Source: Formicarius rufipectus (taxonomy: Eukaryota; Chordata; Aves; Passeriformes; Formicariidae). From it: DNA of 64,000 nucleotides. The notes under the pieces are model-generated. The model did no database searches. It had not been told where the DNA came from and saw only the letters and a program-made list of their open reading frames with translations. Location: NCBI GenBank assembly GCA_013399695.1, contig VXAU01001689.1, positions 62,001 to 126,000 on the forward strand, in the 5' to 3' direction. The first letter of the stretch is position 1; the number at the start of each line of letters is the position of its first letter. A program made the position numbers and the translations under genes. Positions 38,822-50,591 of this stretch are shown here, in pieces.

Positions 38822-38918
38822 TTCATAGAATTATAGAACACTACCATAATTTGGGTTGGAAGGGACCTTCATGTAGTTCCAGATCCCTGCCATGGGCAAG
38901 GGCATCTTCCGCTAGACC
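38822..38918 (-). repeat. CR1 LINE 3' end, short, abutting an LTR fragment
   Basis: It contains TTTGGGTTGGAAGGGACCTT and CCCTGCCATGGGCAAGGGCA. The sequence then switches to LTR-like sequence. Confidence 0.85.
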
Positions 38919-39079
38919 AAGGCAAGTATGTTTTGCCTCAGAGTAATTGGTGACCTCCTTGTCCTTATCTCAGTCCAAGAGCTTTCCCACTTTACTTTGT
39001 TGCACATCCTGCTGAGGAGGGATGGGGAAGAGTGTGACTGTGGAGTTGTCCAGCAGGTGGCCAAGCTCAACCCACCACC
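38919..39079 (+). mobile_element. 3' fragment of the same LTR-like family
   Basis: It contains AGTATGTTTTGCCTCAGAGT, GTCCTTATCTCAGTCCAAGA, GCTGAGGAGGGATGGGGAAG and a terminus CTCAACCCACCAC. The block order matches 23085-23248. It abuts a CR1 tail on its left. Confidence 0.55.
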
Positions 39080-39649
39080 TCCATGCTGACACTATATACA
39101 AGCTGGCTCTTCACAAGCCTTTAATGTCCACTGCTCCACCACTCCCCATGCCATGGAAGCCAAGCAATCATCCAACTGTGTCCCAAAGTCCTGCCTGCCA
39201 GCTGGGCTGGGGCAATCCCAAGCTTCCCACAGGCAGCATGGAAGGTGGATAACTTCAGCAGGAGTCAATCCTTAAAAACTACAGGCAGTTTATGGTCTTG
39301 TTGCCTGTTTTAAACTACTCTCACTCATCTTCCTGAATTGATGTTCCACATTGATGGAGTAAAGAAAAATACCATCACCAAATGCTCAACAAGAGACACA
39401 CTGAATTACGATATAAAACATCCCTTGAGCACTGGGCTGCCTGTTTTCTTGGGATAACTGGTCCCTGGGTATGGGACACACAGCCAAGGGCTGGGGTTTA
39501 GTGGGATCTTCCTTCCACTGTTGGATAGTTAGTAAAGCATATTGTTCTGTATCAAATTCTTCCTGATTCTGCTGCATCTTAATAAGACTCAAGCTGAGTT
39601 ATTTTTTGTTCAGCTCTAAAACCAAAAAGGGCTTCTGCTCATCACAACA

Positions 39650-39930
39650 GAAGGGCATTCAGTGCCAGGACAAGGGGCAATGGCTTCCTACTGAAAGAGT
39701 TGGTTTAGATTGGATATTGGGAAGAAATCCTTCCCTGGAAGGGTGGGCAGGCCCTGGCACAGGTTGGGCAGAACAGCTGTGGCTGCCCCATCCCTGGGAG
39801 TGTCCCAGGCCAGGTTGGATGGGGCTTGGAGCAGCCTGGGCTGCTGGAAGGTGCCCCTGCCCATGGCAGGGGGTGGAACGAGATGAGATTTAAGGTACTT
39901 TCCAACCCAAACCATTCTGTGGCTCTGAAC
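39650..39930 (+). repeat. CR1 LINE 3' end, plus strand
   Basis: It contains CAGGCCCTGGCACAGGTTGG, GGATGGGGCTTGGAGCAGCC and a 3' end TTTCCAACCCAAACCATTCT. It is inverted relative to the copy at 40318. Confidence 0.95.
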
Positions 39931-40317
39931 TGTAAGCAAATTTTCTTCAGATTTTTAAGGTAAGATCACAGAAATAAAGCACTAAAGTCTGCAAACTAAA
40001 AGTACTGTAATATTAAAGGACTTCTTTTTTTTTATTATTTTCAATGCATTTTTTTTCAGCTCTTACAGTTTTCCCTCACTCCTTTTGTGCGTGTTATAGC
40101 CCAACTGGGAAATTCTGCTTTGGCACGGGAAAGGCAAGAAAATGGAGCCGAACCAACCACTGCACTTGGTGTTTTCAGGTGAATACAGAGCTCAGGAACT
40201 GAAGAGTCCCCACAAAATCACACCAGGATGGAGATACAGCTCTAATGCTACACCTGCTCATGGAAAATCAGCTGCATCCCCATGTCTGCTTTAATTGTTT
40301 CCATATACACTGACATT

Positions 40318-40486
40318 GTCATAGAATCCCAGAATGGTTTGGGTTGGAAGGGACCTTAAAGCCCATCCCATTCCACCCCCTGCCATGGGCAGGGGCACCT
40401 TCCACCAGCCCAGGTTGCTCCAAGCCTCATCCAACCTGACCTTGGACACTTCCTGGGATGGGGCAGCCACAGCTTCTCTGGGCAAT
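40318..40486 (-). repeat. CR1 LINE 3' end, well preserved
   Basis: It starts CATAGAATCCCAGAATGG, then GGGTTGGAAGGGACCTTAAA and GCCATGGGCAGGGGCACCTT. It is close to the reverse complement of the 3' half of the copy at 39650. Confidence 0.96.
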
Positions 40487-40796
40487 TATATAATGGACAA
40501 TGAATATATTTCTTCATGTGCAGAGCAATCTATCTTTGGTCAAACAATCTCTGCATATGCAAGCTGAAGATAAAATACACTTTTTTACTCTGTGGAATAA
40601 TAATCTCCTGATGGAGAAATTTCTCCATTGAATTTGATCCAGCAGATCACTGTGTCACCAAGTGACATGACATCCCTGTCTAGGAATCTGAGGGAACTGT
40701 GAAAAGGTTATGGTTCATCATGAAATGATTTGATTTTACAAGTGTTCTCTTTTTTTTTTTCCCCCAGTAATAGAAGCTGATGTGCTTAAATACAGG

Positions 40797-40949
40797 AATG
40801 GGCTGTCCAGAGAGGTTTGGAGTGCCCATCCCTGGAGGAGTCCAAGGCAGGACTGGCCGTGGCACTCAGTGCTCTGGGCTGGGGGACAAGGTGGGCATCG
40901 GGCACAGGGTGGGCTTGTCCAGCCTCAGTGATTCCATGATTCTATGACA
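40797..40949 (+). repeat. CR1 LINE 3' end
   Basis: It contains GGACTGGCCGTGGCACTCAG and ends CAGTGATTCCATGATTCTAT then GA, an almost intact terminal repeat. Confidence 0.95.
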
Positions 40950-41956
40950 CCTGGATAACTTGAATTAATAATGCCTGCTGTAGATATGAACATGAACAAT
41001 ACTCAAAACCCAAATCTTGCTCTGGGCACAGTCACACCCCAACAATTCCATGTGCCATTCTATGCAACATCAGAGTTGTGCAGAATTAAAACATGGCTCA
41101 CAAAGGCTCCAGAGCTCCAGTTTCTGAGCCCGTTTTGGTAGCTGGGGGTTGCTCTGTTCATAAATGAGGGGCTGACTGAACCCTACAGTTCCCCTGGGAG
41201 AGCTTTTCCACTTCCAAACATTATTGCCATGAAGACACTTTCAGAGGAAGAACCACACACTGCCAACATCCATCCTCAGAGCTTTTTAGACAACACAAAG
41301 GTTTCTCCAAGCCCAGAGGAGCTGAAGGTAGTCAGAGCTGTAGTGTGGGGGCCACTGGGGCCTCTCTGCTGGGACCCGAAACTCTCAGCAGTGGCATCAG
41401 TGACTTTGTCCTTCACTTTGCCACTTCACTTGGACCACACAAAGGAAATGCATCACCCTCAATCTTCTCCGCAGCACTACCAACAGCCCACCACCAGCTA
41501 GAGAGGGCTCACCAAGAAAACAGGCAAGAGGAAAAGGAGTTTGTGTTACCAGGTATTAGTTTTATGAACAACTTAATCTGAATGAAACGCTAATTATAAA
41601 GTATGAGCACAATAGTAAGAGTTGCTTTCTTGGAGATGTGATAGAAGCGGTCCTAAAGAAAATCCAGTGAGTGAAATCCCTCTTTTGTGTTACCTTTTCT
41701 TCTTATACTCCCCATGTGAGGAAAAGATTTGCACTCCAAGGCTGTGGGAGATTTAAATGCTGGAACCTGCTGTTACTCTCTGTTGCCCTCTTTGGAACAA
41801 GGAGGTTGTTCCACATTATCAATACCCAGGACACAAGAGGCATTTTTCTGTACCCCTATACCTTCATGAAATGACATTTGGGCACAAGTGCCATACTGAG
41901 AACACAAACTCCAAAGCAGCAGGTCAGCAGGACTCAATACCTTCACTTTGTTGAAC

Positions 41957-42055
41957 ACACAGAATCACAGGATGGTTTGGGTTGGAAGGGACCTTCAAGA
42001 TCATGTCTTACCACCTCCCTGCCATGAGCACGGGAGGAGCCTCTCCTAACCATCC
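41957..42055 (-). repeat. CR1 LINE extreme 3' end
   Basis: It contains CACAGAATCACAGGATGG and GGGTTGGAAGGGACCTTCAA; only about 100 bases remain. Confidence 0.88.
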
Positions 42056-42566
42056 TAAATTTGCAGTCTGCTCTTCGTCAGCTGGTGGAGAACAGAAATA
42101 ATTCTGCTTGTGGGAATTTAGGTCTCACTGGAGGCACTGCCCACCACTGGCACAGCTTGTCAGGTTTGGCCCCACCATGCCAAGTCTGGGTGACCTTGCA
42201 CACACCACACCAGGAGAGACCTCCAGCTCAGCAATTGGATTATTTCTGATCCTTTCTGCATGCTGAATGAAAAGCAGCCCCTTTACCACCTGTTTTCTCC
42301 CTTATATCCCTTCATGTCAACTCCTCCCAAGGAATGGTGACAACACAGTTGGGAACTTCTAAACAATCAGACCATTGCAAGCAAATGACATCATGAAAAC
42401 TGGGCACCATAAGGAAACCATAATTAAGGAACAAAAAAGGGAAAGAATCTGGACAGAACACTTTTCCAAAACGTGGCCCAAAGAGCAGACAGAGCACAGT
42501 ATTCCAGCCAGGACCCCCGGACCTGAGGGTGCTGCAGGAACGAGGAGTTCATTAAAGCTGCATTAC

Positions 42567-42760
42567 CTTCTCTGTGCAGGAGGAGCACTGTCAGAGGCTT
42601 TGACGGTGAGAGCGTAGGACTGCCCCACTGCCAGCGCCACTCCCGGAGCGATGGTGATCAGGCCTGTCCGGTCATTGATGGTGAAGTGGCCCTGGTCCCC
42701 AGCCAAAATTTCATACACTATCTGTCCATTGGCTCCCTCGTCCGCATCCACAGCGCTGAG
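42567..42760 (-). CDS. PCDH15: PCDH15-like exon (visible exon 4): most of EC5
   Basis: This is a 194-base exon with 64 whole codons plus two bases of the next. It begins LSAVDADEGANG, the canonical DxDxGxN calcium motif of EC5, and runs through FTINDRTGLITIAPG to SYALTVKASDSAPPAQR. The final AG joins the first G of the next exon to make arginine. The acceptor is TTGCAG and the donor is AG/GTAATG. The sequence is strongly PCDH15-like (DADEG, TTGLITIAPGV-type strand). Its intron flanks are GC-richer than average. Confidence 0.95.
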
Positions 42761-43254
42761 CTGCAACCAAAAGCACAGTGTCAGTGCTGGGCTGCCACCG
42801 CTGGGCGGGGACAGGAGGGGCAGGGGGACGCCAACATCTGGAACACAGGCAGGAGTGGCTAATTACTGTGCAACAAAGATACCGTTTCAACGAGGGCAAC
42901 AGGTGTGAAAATATCATGGAGTGGAGAAAAGCTGCTTACTAAACATTGCAGGCCAATTGTTTTGGGATACAAATTAAGAAATTGAGATTGATTGAGACCA
43001 AGTTTAGTCTCTGGGGATTGGAATTTATAGCACTTTCTACAAAGGAAAGGGGGGAAAAAGACACTATGTTGCAAAAGTAGCAAGAGGATCACACTTATTT
43101 ACTGAACATTCCTTCAAAGTGATAGCCTTGACACTCATTACAAGACCCCATTGAGCAGAACTGGACAACAAGGTTTGCATTCATAGGCATGAACTCCAAA
43201 GGGAGCCAAGGGGAAGGCAATGGCAGTTGTTCCCATATGGATACACATGGAGAG

Positions 43255-43490
43255 TCATAGAACCATTTAGGTTGGAAGAGCCCTGTGAGATCACCAAGCC
43301 TGACCAGTCCCCCAGCACTGCCAAGGCCACCACTATCTCCACGTCCCCAGGTGCCACATACACAGATCTCCAGGGATGTGGACTCCACCACTGCCCTGGG
43401 CAGCTTGTTCCAATGCTGGGGCACCTTTTTCATGAAGAACTTTTTCCTAATATTCAAACTAACCCTCTCCTGGCACAGCTTGAAGCCACA
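43255..43490 (-). repeat. CR1 LINE 3' end of another subfamily
   Basis: It contains TTAGGTTGGAAGAGCCCTGT, GATGTGGACTCCACCACTGC and TGAAGAACTTTTTCCTAATA. Confidence 0.88.
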
Positions 43491-43892
43491 GGAAACACAA
43501 CTGCAGGTATGCCAGCCCACAGGGCAGGGTGAGACCCTCCCGACCTGACAGGCTGTGCTCGGGGGTGACCATGAGACAAACACAGCTGGGCACATCCCTG
43601 GCACTTTGGTGACCCTGCATCACCTCTGCCAGCTCTGTGGCTACTCTCACCTGCAGCATTTCTTGTGTATCATTGCTCAGTTTTGATTCTGTGCATGAGA
43701 AAAACCTCAGGCCTGATATTAGACCCCAATTCTAATGATGAACCCAATGAAAGGAGGGGGTTCTTATCCTGCCCCTGGGAAAGGCAAGGAGTTCACCCCA
43801 CTCCTGTAGCATGCAAGGCTAAACCAAACATTCACGCACAGCCAGAAAATAGAGCTCAGGGAATGTTTTTGCTTTCAATGACAAGAAGAAAC

Positions 43893-44022
43893 ACAGAATA
43901 GAATGCCAGAATGGTTTCGGTTGGAAGGGACCTTAAAGCTCATCTCATCCTACCTCCTACCCTGGGCAGGGGCACCTTCCACTAGCCCAGGTTGCTCCAA
44001 GCCCCATCCAACCTGGCCTGGT
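43893..44022 (-). repeat. CR1 LINE 3' end
   Basis: It contains CGGTTGGAAGGGACCTTAAA and CCAAGCCCCATCCAACCTGG. Confidence 0.92.
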
Positions 44023-44919
44023 TGCCTCTTCCTTCCTGAGGGGTTGTTTTGCTGATACACACGCTGGTTCCTCAGCTGGCTTTTAATTCTGTGCAACTGC
44101 ATGTTCCCTCAGACAGCACCCGGGATGACAGGAAGCTGTATGAGCAGCACTTGAACACCCAGGAGGCCACAGCCCCAGCAGCCCAGCACCAAGAGCACTG
44201 GAGTGGACATGCCAGGGTATGCTGGCACAACAGGCTCCTGGTGCTCCTGGATCCTGCTAAGCAGTGGGAGGTGGGAAAGGGCAAGAGGCACCTGCAGGTG
44301 TGACAGCACAGTCTCCCTGGGATGCACAAAGCAATAGGATCCCAGCTTCAGGAATGATTCCCTGCAGGGACCCTAAAGTGAGGGTGTCAAAAGAATAGAT
44401 AGGCAGCTTCTTGAAAGGTGCCTGCTTTGGGTTTTTGGTCCTAAGTCCACATTGCTGTGGTGTGTGGGATGGCAGGGCAGCAGGCATGCAGTGCCATAAA
44501 ACCCTGGTGCCCACCATGAACTAAGCAGCCACCAGCTCAGGCAAGGCCAACCAGCACAGCAGGCCAAACTTCTGCCTGCTGGGCACCCTTTTCACCCCTG
44601 TAGCACCCTCAGAGGTGGCAGTGCTGCAGACAAGTGGAGGAACCCAGTGGCACTTTGACTGTGCTAAGATATAAAATAATCTGTCAGTTGATGCAGCATC
44701 ACACTCAGCCTGCAGCAGGTCAGAGACTCCCAGAGCACCACCAGCTACCAAACCACCACCCACAGCTGCCAAACCTCCTTTCCCCAAGGATGGTTGAAGA
44801 ATTGGAAGAGCAAGCACCAAGCCTTGTCCCTAAAACAAGAAGCCACAGTTGCAATATTTGAATTAATCCCATTTTCACACAGTCTTAACCCCCAAGGGGA
44901 GGATGGGAGGATGTGAGTC

Positions 44920-45050
44920 ATTGAGTCACAGAGTCCTGGAATGGTTTGGTTCAGAGGGGACTTTAAAGATCAGTTGTTCCAAACTCCTCTGCCAGGGGCA
45001 GGTTGGTTAGAGCCCCATCCAACTTGGCCTTGAGCACTTCCAGGGAAGAA
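44920..45050 (-). repeat. CR1 LINE 3' end
   Basis: It contains GTCCTGGAATGGTTTGGTTC and CCATCCAACTTGGCCTTGAG, more diverged than its neighbours. Confidence 0.85.
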
Positions 45051-46511
45051 CTCAGGGATCTGATTGCTTTATAAGATAATTCTGATTCTTTACAGGTTCG
45101 GTGAAATATGAAATTTCATGTAGAAAGTTAAAAACCTGTTGAAAACCAAGAAGTGAGCACATAACAGCTTGAACAAAACACAGTGAGAGAAAGGCTAAAA
45201 TTTAGATATATTAACAGAATTTACCTTCTTTGTTAGAAGTACAAGCAGTTCCTGGGACTGAGCTACTTTATGGAGGCCCAACCATTGTGGACAGAGAATA
45301 GGGTGTGCACAGCATTCACCAACTAAAAAGAACATTAATTAAGTAATTTCCTTCTGAGGCAATCAGTGTTCTGCCTCTTTCACGCCCAGCACGGAGATCC
45401 AGAGCACATTTCCAACACAGAAGTATTTGACTGACCTGAATTGGTTGCATTAAAATCAGCAAATCTTCATTCACCCTCTTACAGTATTTTCAGACACGGG
45501 AACCTGAGCATGGGACAAGCCCTTGAAATGCCCCCCAAAAAATCATGAAATGGAGACCATCTACCCTTAAAAAGTTTAAACACCAAATTAACATCCAAGT
45601 GTGGGGTTTTTTTAGCTCCCTCATTCTCTATTTTCATCTGAAATTCTGAGAAGGTTGAAGGCTGCACTTCAACCACAGTTTCGCCACACAGCTGGAGGAG
45701 TTCATGAACCTCACACAGGGTAAAAACCCACCCAAGTGACACCCTTAAGAAAGGAGCTGTGATAACCTTCCTCGCTGAACTTCAAAAGTGACACACACAC
45801 ACAAAAGATAAATAAAGGCTTTATGCAAAATACAAGGCCCTAAGTATTTAATGACAGGATTTGGAACCAGGCCAGTTTTTACTGTGATGGCATGAAAAAG
45901 GAAAATTAACTGGCTGCACAAGCACATATATTTAGGAGGTCAATTAAACCTGCAAATGCTGAATGCTTAGGAAGATAAGTGATTTGAACAACATTTTGGG
46001 GGCAAAACCAGGAATCAAACCCAGAATAAAGTAGAATTCAAGTTCAACAGCTGCCATAATATATCATTCTAGAAATTCCATCTCCAGCTGTTCCAGACTG
46101 ATAGAGCTTCATAGTTAACAAGATTTGAGAAACAGGGCTAATATACACAGGAAGAAGAGCAAAACAAGGTTTATTTTACTCTCCTGAGACACTTTGCACC
46201 CAGCAGTAACACTTCACTGCACTAAAATTTAAAGTACTGGAAGGCTTACAAAAGGGGTGCATGTTCTGCTGCTGCAAGAAGTGCTTTTCTTGGGGGGAAA
46301 AAGGAGATTTAGAAAGATGAGTTTAAGATTACAAAGACATTCTTGGTCACAATACAAGCTGTGGTCAGACTCACTTTATGCTTGGAGTAAACTGGGCTTC
46401 AGTGTTTGACTTGCAACCTTTTCACAGCAACACTTTTAGTGACCTTGCACTGGCCAGATAAGGTGATGACTGACTTTTCCAGAAGCCTAAGGTTTTATAA
46501 CAGATTAAATG

Positions 46512-46577
46512 TGATGGAGATATCCCAGGATTCTGATGGAAATCATCCAGGATTGTGATGGAGATATTCCTGAACTT
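46512..46577. repeat. Three-copy direct repeat, 22 bases
   Basis: Units starting TGATGGA(G/A)AT occur at 46512, 46534 and 46556; the third copy decays. Confidence 0.82.
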
Positions 46578-46821
46578 GAGCCAACCAAACATATCACTAT
46601 CAGAGCAGGTCAAAATGCTTTTTCATTATCTTCTTCAGACATTTCATCAAGTCTCTGTCCAGTATTTTTCCCTGCAGGGACATTGACTGAGCAGTGCAAA
46701 CACAACCCAGTTTACTTGGTCAATGGAAATTAATGGCCTGATGGGCAAAGGGTTGCAAATAACCACATAAATAAAACATTAAGTAGGGTTTGGAGATGGC
46801 TTTTATGAAGGTTGTTTTTAA

Positions 46822-47015
46822 GGAAAAGGCTCAGAGGGTGGTGGGCACTGAACAGGCTCCCCAGGGCAGTGGGCACGGTCCCAAGGCTGCCAAAGCTCCA
46901 GGAGGGTTTGGACAATGGGACAGGGTGGGATTGTTGGGGGGTCTGTGCAGGGCCAGGGGTTGGACTGGATGATCCTTGGGAGTCCCTTCCAGCTCAGGAT
47001 ATTGCATGATTCCAA
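46822..47015 (+). repeat. CR1 LINE 3' end of the second subfamily
   Basis: It contains GGTTGGACTGGATGATCCTT and GAGTCCCTTCCAGCTCAGGA, with the terminal repeat GCATGATTCC. Confidence 0.9.
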
Positions 47016-47371
47016 GATTTCCTCTCTACTGTCCTGCAGTTTCATGGCAAGGTATCATGAGCACACACCAAGATGCAAACACCTGAGGGGCTCTGTGCAA
47101 CCAGGACCTGGGGCAGGACCTCAAAATTAACTTGCACTGCTGGTCTCACGCAGAATTGCTCAGAGATGAACAAGTCATGCACTGACCCCCTGTATCATTT
47201 ATTTTCCATAATTTGTTTTCCATTTTCAATTAGAATGCCATTTAATTGTTCTTGGAAGAGAGCTGGTGAATGTGGATCACACCACTGCAACAGGAGATCA
47301 GGCAGAAATTAGGATACATGGAGAAATTGAAATAGGTTATTTTGGTTTCATGGATCTAAAGAGGAAGAAGA

Positions 47372-47490
47372 GCAGAGCTGGGATTGTCCAGCCTGGAGAA
47401 GGGAAGCTTTGGGGTGACCTAACTGTGGCCTTGCAGGACCTGAAGGAAGACAACAGGAAAGATGGAGAGAGACTATTTCCAGGGATATTC
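47372..47490 (+). repeat. CR1 LINE internal 3' UTR fragment
   Basis: It contains GATTGTCCAGCCTGGAGAAG and GACCTGAAGGAAGACAACAG. No terminal tail is present, so it may be a separate, older insertion or the upstream piece of a broken copy. Confidence 0.7.
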
Positions 47491-48942
47491 AGGCAAGTTT
47501 CAATAATTTCAATTTAAATGATGGGGGATTTTTTTGCCATCCTCTGTCCCTTCCCAGCTCTCTCATTTCCTTGCTCAAGATTCCGTGTGCCCAGCACAGT
47601 TCATGCTGCCCAAAGAAATGAGAGATGTCTAAAGAAACACAGTGGATTTTGGTAATTTATGTGAAATATTAGTGCACCACTGCTCCATACTGCAAGGAGT
47701 TTAAATATCTGAATCACAGTAACAAAAGAGTGGAAAACTGGACAGCAAAACTATAATAACAGGAAAAAAGATGGACTCAAGTGCTTTAATAGGTTTACTA
47801 TGAATCAGTCTTTCTAATGACAATTAGTATTTATCACACTTAATTTAACTCTTTTCAATTACAGATTTCTCAATCTCAAATGCCACTCTCAGGGGGCACA
47901 ATAAGAGACAAAGAGACAGAAGCAAAACTCACATAAGAAATTCTCAAGGGACAGAATGTACAGACATTTAAACTTAACTTTACTCTCCTCACCCAAGGCC
48001 TCAAACAATTTCACAAGTACTGAGAGCAGACAAGTGAAATAAAAACTGCTTTGCTCACTGTTCTGAAAGGTCAAAGGGAGAGAAGGGAAATTCCTTGTTT
48101 TAACCACCCAGGGAGAAAGACAAGAGGAAAAAACATGGAATTTTGCTTGTAACTGATGCATTTCCCTGATATTTTTCGTTGTTTTCAAGAAGAAACTAAG
48201 GATTTTTTTTATTTCCTTAAGTTTTTTTAGAGTGCACCAGACAGCATACACAATCTAAACCATTAACTAACAGGTCTTGGGGCTTTTTTCAGCACTAAAC
48301 TCAAGCCAATTTCACCCAGGACAGTACGAACGGGGGTTACTGGTACATTTATTTGTACATTTTCATGCAGAAAAAAAAAAGAAAAAGAAAAAATTTCATG
48401 CCTTATTACCCTCATGATAAGTGGCAACTCCACAAGAGCACTTGCAGACATACAGCAACATTTGCATTTTGGTAGCAGGATGACAGGATTCATAAAGGAA
48501 AACCTTTCTTGCTTCTCTCTGAAATCAGTCTCATTTTTGTAATAAATGATCAGGAGCCTGTGCAGGTTTTCTGAGGTTACTATTCTTTTTCTAATCTCCA
48601 TCTCCTCAAAGAAAGTGGTTTTTATGAACTCATCACCCCTGATCTGGGCCATCCTCCTCTGGGAACTGTCACAGCAGAGCAGAGGGTCTCAAAGGGTCCT
48701 CCCAGCAGGGAGGACAAAGAATGTACATGTACAAAGAACAAGCCACCAAAATCAAGGTGTTAGAGGTCCAAAAAATGGAAGAGAAAAGGCCAGCTTTGCC
48801 TCTGAGAAGGTCTTTATAAGGCAGAAGATACCTGGAACCGGGCAGCACACACTCACCTTCCCAGGCTGAGGAAACCCTGGGTATTGTACATGTAAAGACA
48901 TGAGAAACATCCCAAATAGCACAACAACCCCAAATCATTATC

Positions 48943-49385
48943 ACTGAGTCACACGATGGGCTGGGTGGGAAGGAACCTTGAAGCCCATCTCATCCCACCC
49001 TCTGCCATGGGCAGGGACATCTCCCACCAGCCCAGGCTGCTCCAAGCTCCATCCAACCAGGCCTGGAACACTTCCAGGGATGGTGCAGCCATGACTTAGC
49101 CCAACCTGTGCCAGGGCCTGCCCACCCTCCCAGGGAAGGATTCCTTCCCAACATCCAATCTAAACCAACTCTTTCACTGGGAAGCCATTCCCCCTTGTCC
49201 TGTCCCTCCAAATCCTTATGTCGGGTTCCTCTCCAGCTCTCCTGGAGCCCTTGGAAGGGGCTTTCAGATCTCCCTGGAGCCTTCTCTTCTCCAGGCTGAA
49301 CAATCCCAATTCTCTCAGCCTTTCCTCATGGGAGAGGTGCTTCACTCTCTGATCATCTCCAGGGAACACCAGAGGTGGACACTCT
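48943..49385 (-). repeat. CR1 LINE 3' region, long copy
   Basis: It contains CCATGGGCAGGGACATCTCC, CCTGTGCCAGGGCCTGCCCA and CTTCTCTTCTCCAGGCTGAA. Confidence 0.95.
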
Positions 49386-50441
49386 TTTCATCCCTGGCCT
49401 TGTCACACTGCACCAAAATCTTAAGACTTGACTCCTACTTTCTTTTAGAAGTCAGTTAATTGATAAACGTTTTCTGCCTCGTGTTCCCTGGCTCCTTCAG
49501 GACAACAGAATTTGGTGTCTTTTGTTCCACTTGTACATCACTTGAAGCAACTTACTTACGCTTCAAGCATTTATATTCCCCTCAAATCTTGGTGCAAATG
49601 TGCCTATGGCTCTCACTTGTTCAGCCCAGATTGGTGAAAAGACAATTAACACGAAGGAAGGTGAGAAGATGCCATTGCACAATCACATCTCAAGAGGAGC
49701 ATGAGCCAGAGCAGACACTGAGCCCTCTCCTAATGCTGGCAAATCACTGCTGGTTCCAAATTAACTCCTGACTGAATTTCAGAAAATGGCATTTTATCAC
49801 TCAACTCATCTGATTCATTCTCTTTTCCCAATATTCCCACTGCCTCCATCCCTTCTGGAATGCCAACCTCCACCAACAAGACCTTGTCCTACCCACCTAC
49901 ACTGGCAGCACCTGGAGCAGGCTGAGATCTTGGAAGAATTATCACCCAAAAAAGCTTTTTCCCATTAACTTCAGTGCAACCAGCATTCAGCTCTAGTCTT
50001 GCTCTAAAGCAGAAATGAGTGCTGCCCATCTTTAATTAAAGCTACATCTCTCCAGGCCCATGTTCAGCACATTTTTCACTGCTCATTTGCCCTACAAACA
50101 AATGACTTGGAAAAACCAACAGGTTTTATGACATAGTGAACCGTTCCTGTATATGTTCTACTCAACCTGTTCCCCTCAAACATTTTATTTCAATTTTTCA
50201 GAAGAGTATTATTTTTTCTTTTGAGACTTTTCATCTGAAAAGATTTTGTAGAACTTCAGATGAAACAGCTGAGCTGCAGCTACAGGGCTAAGACAGGTCT
50301 AACATTTAGGATGACCAATTTTTAATCATTATTTAACTAATGAAGTGGATGAAGATACACAAAATTAATTTCAGTGCATTTCCAAGTTGTATTGCCAACA
50401 CAAAGTGAGTTAACAGAGCTAACAACGAGCCCTGAAATTAC

Positions 50442-50591
50442 CTTTATGACGCCTTCCCCAGGCTTCATATCCGTATAAATCTTGACATTGTAGGATATAT
50501 TGGAGAAGGTTGGGGAATTATCATTTGCATCGATCACCAGGATATTCACAGTCACCGGGACACTCTCCTGGACTCCATCAGAAGCTGTCAT
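50442..50591 (-). CDS. PCDH15: PCDH15-like exon (visible exon 3): end of EC4, EC4-EC5 linker, start of EC5
   Basis: This is a 150-base exon of 50 codons, phase 0-0. It opens MTASDGVQES, the DxG-type calcium motif at the end of EC4; the methionine is internal, not a start. The canonical linker DANDNSP is at residues 21-27, and EC5 begins at TFSNISY. NIS at residues 31-33 is a possible glycosylation site. The exon ends GEGVIK before donor AAG/GTAATT. The acceptor is GTGAAG after a T- and C-rich tract. It follows the previous exon after only 921 bases of intron. Confidence 0.93.

Larger units (their letters stand above)
37080..42566 (-). other. Intron between visible exons 4 and 5 (5487 bases)
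   Basis: It contains CR1 copies on both strands at 38822-38918, 39650-39930, 40318-40486, 40797-40949 and 41957-42055, and a second LTR fragment at 38919-39079. The stretches 37080-38820, 39080-39649, 40950-41956 and 42056-42566 are unassigned. Confidence 0.85.
42761..50441 (-). other. Intron between visible exons 3 and 4 (7681 bases)
   Basis: It holds six CR1 pieces between 43255 and 49385, on both strands, and a 22-base-period direct repeat at 46512-46577. The stretches 44023-44919, 45051-46510, 47491-48942 and 49386-50441 show no recognisable feature. Confidence 0.85.

Noticed and set aside
50442..50591. A translation start at the methionine opening visible exon 3
   Set aside because: The ATG is the first codon after an acceptor and lies in the middle of a cadherin repeat; the upstream exons join it in frame.
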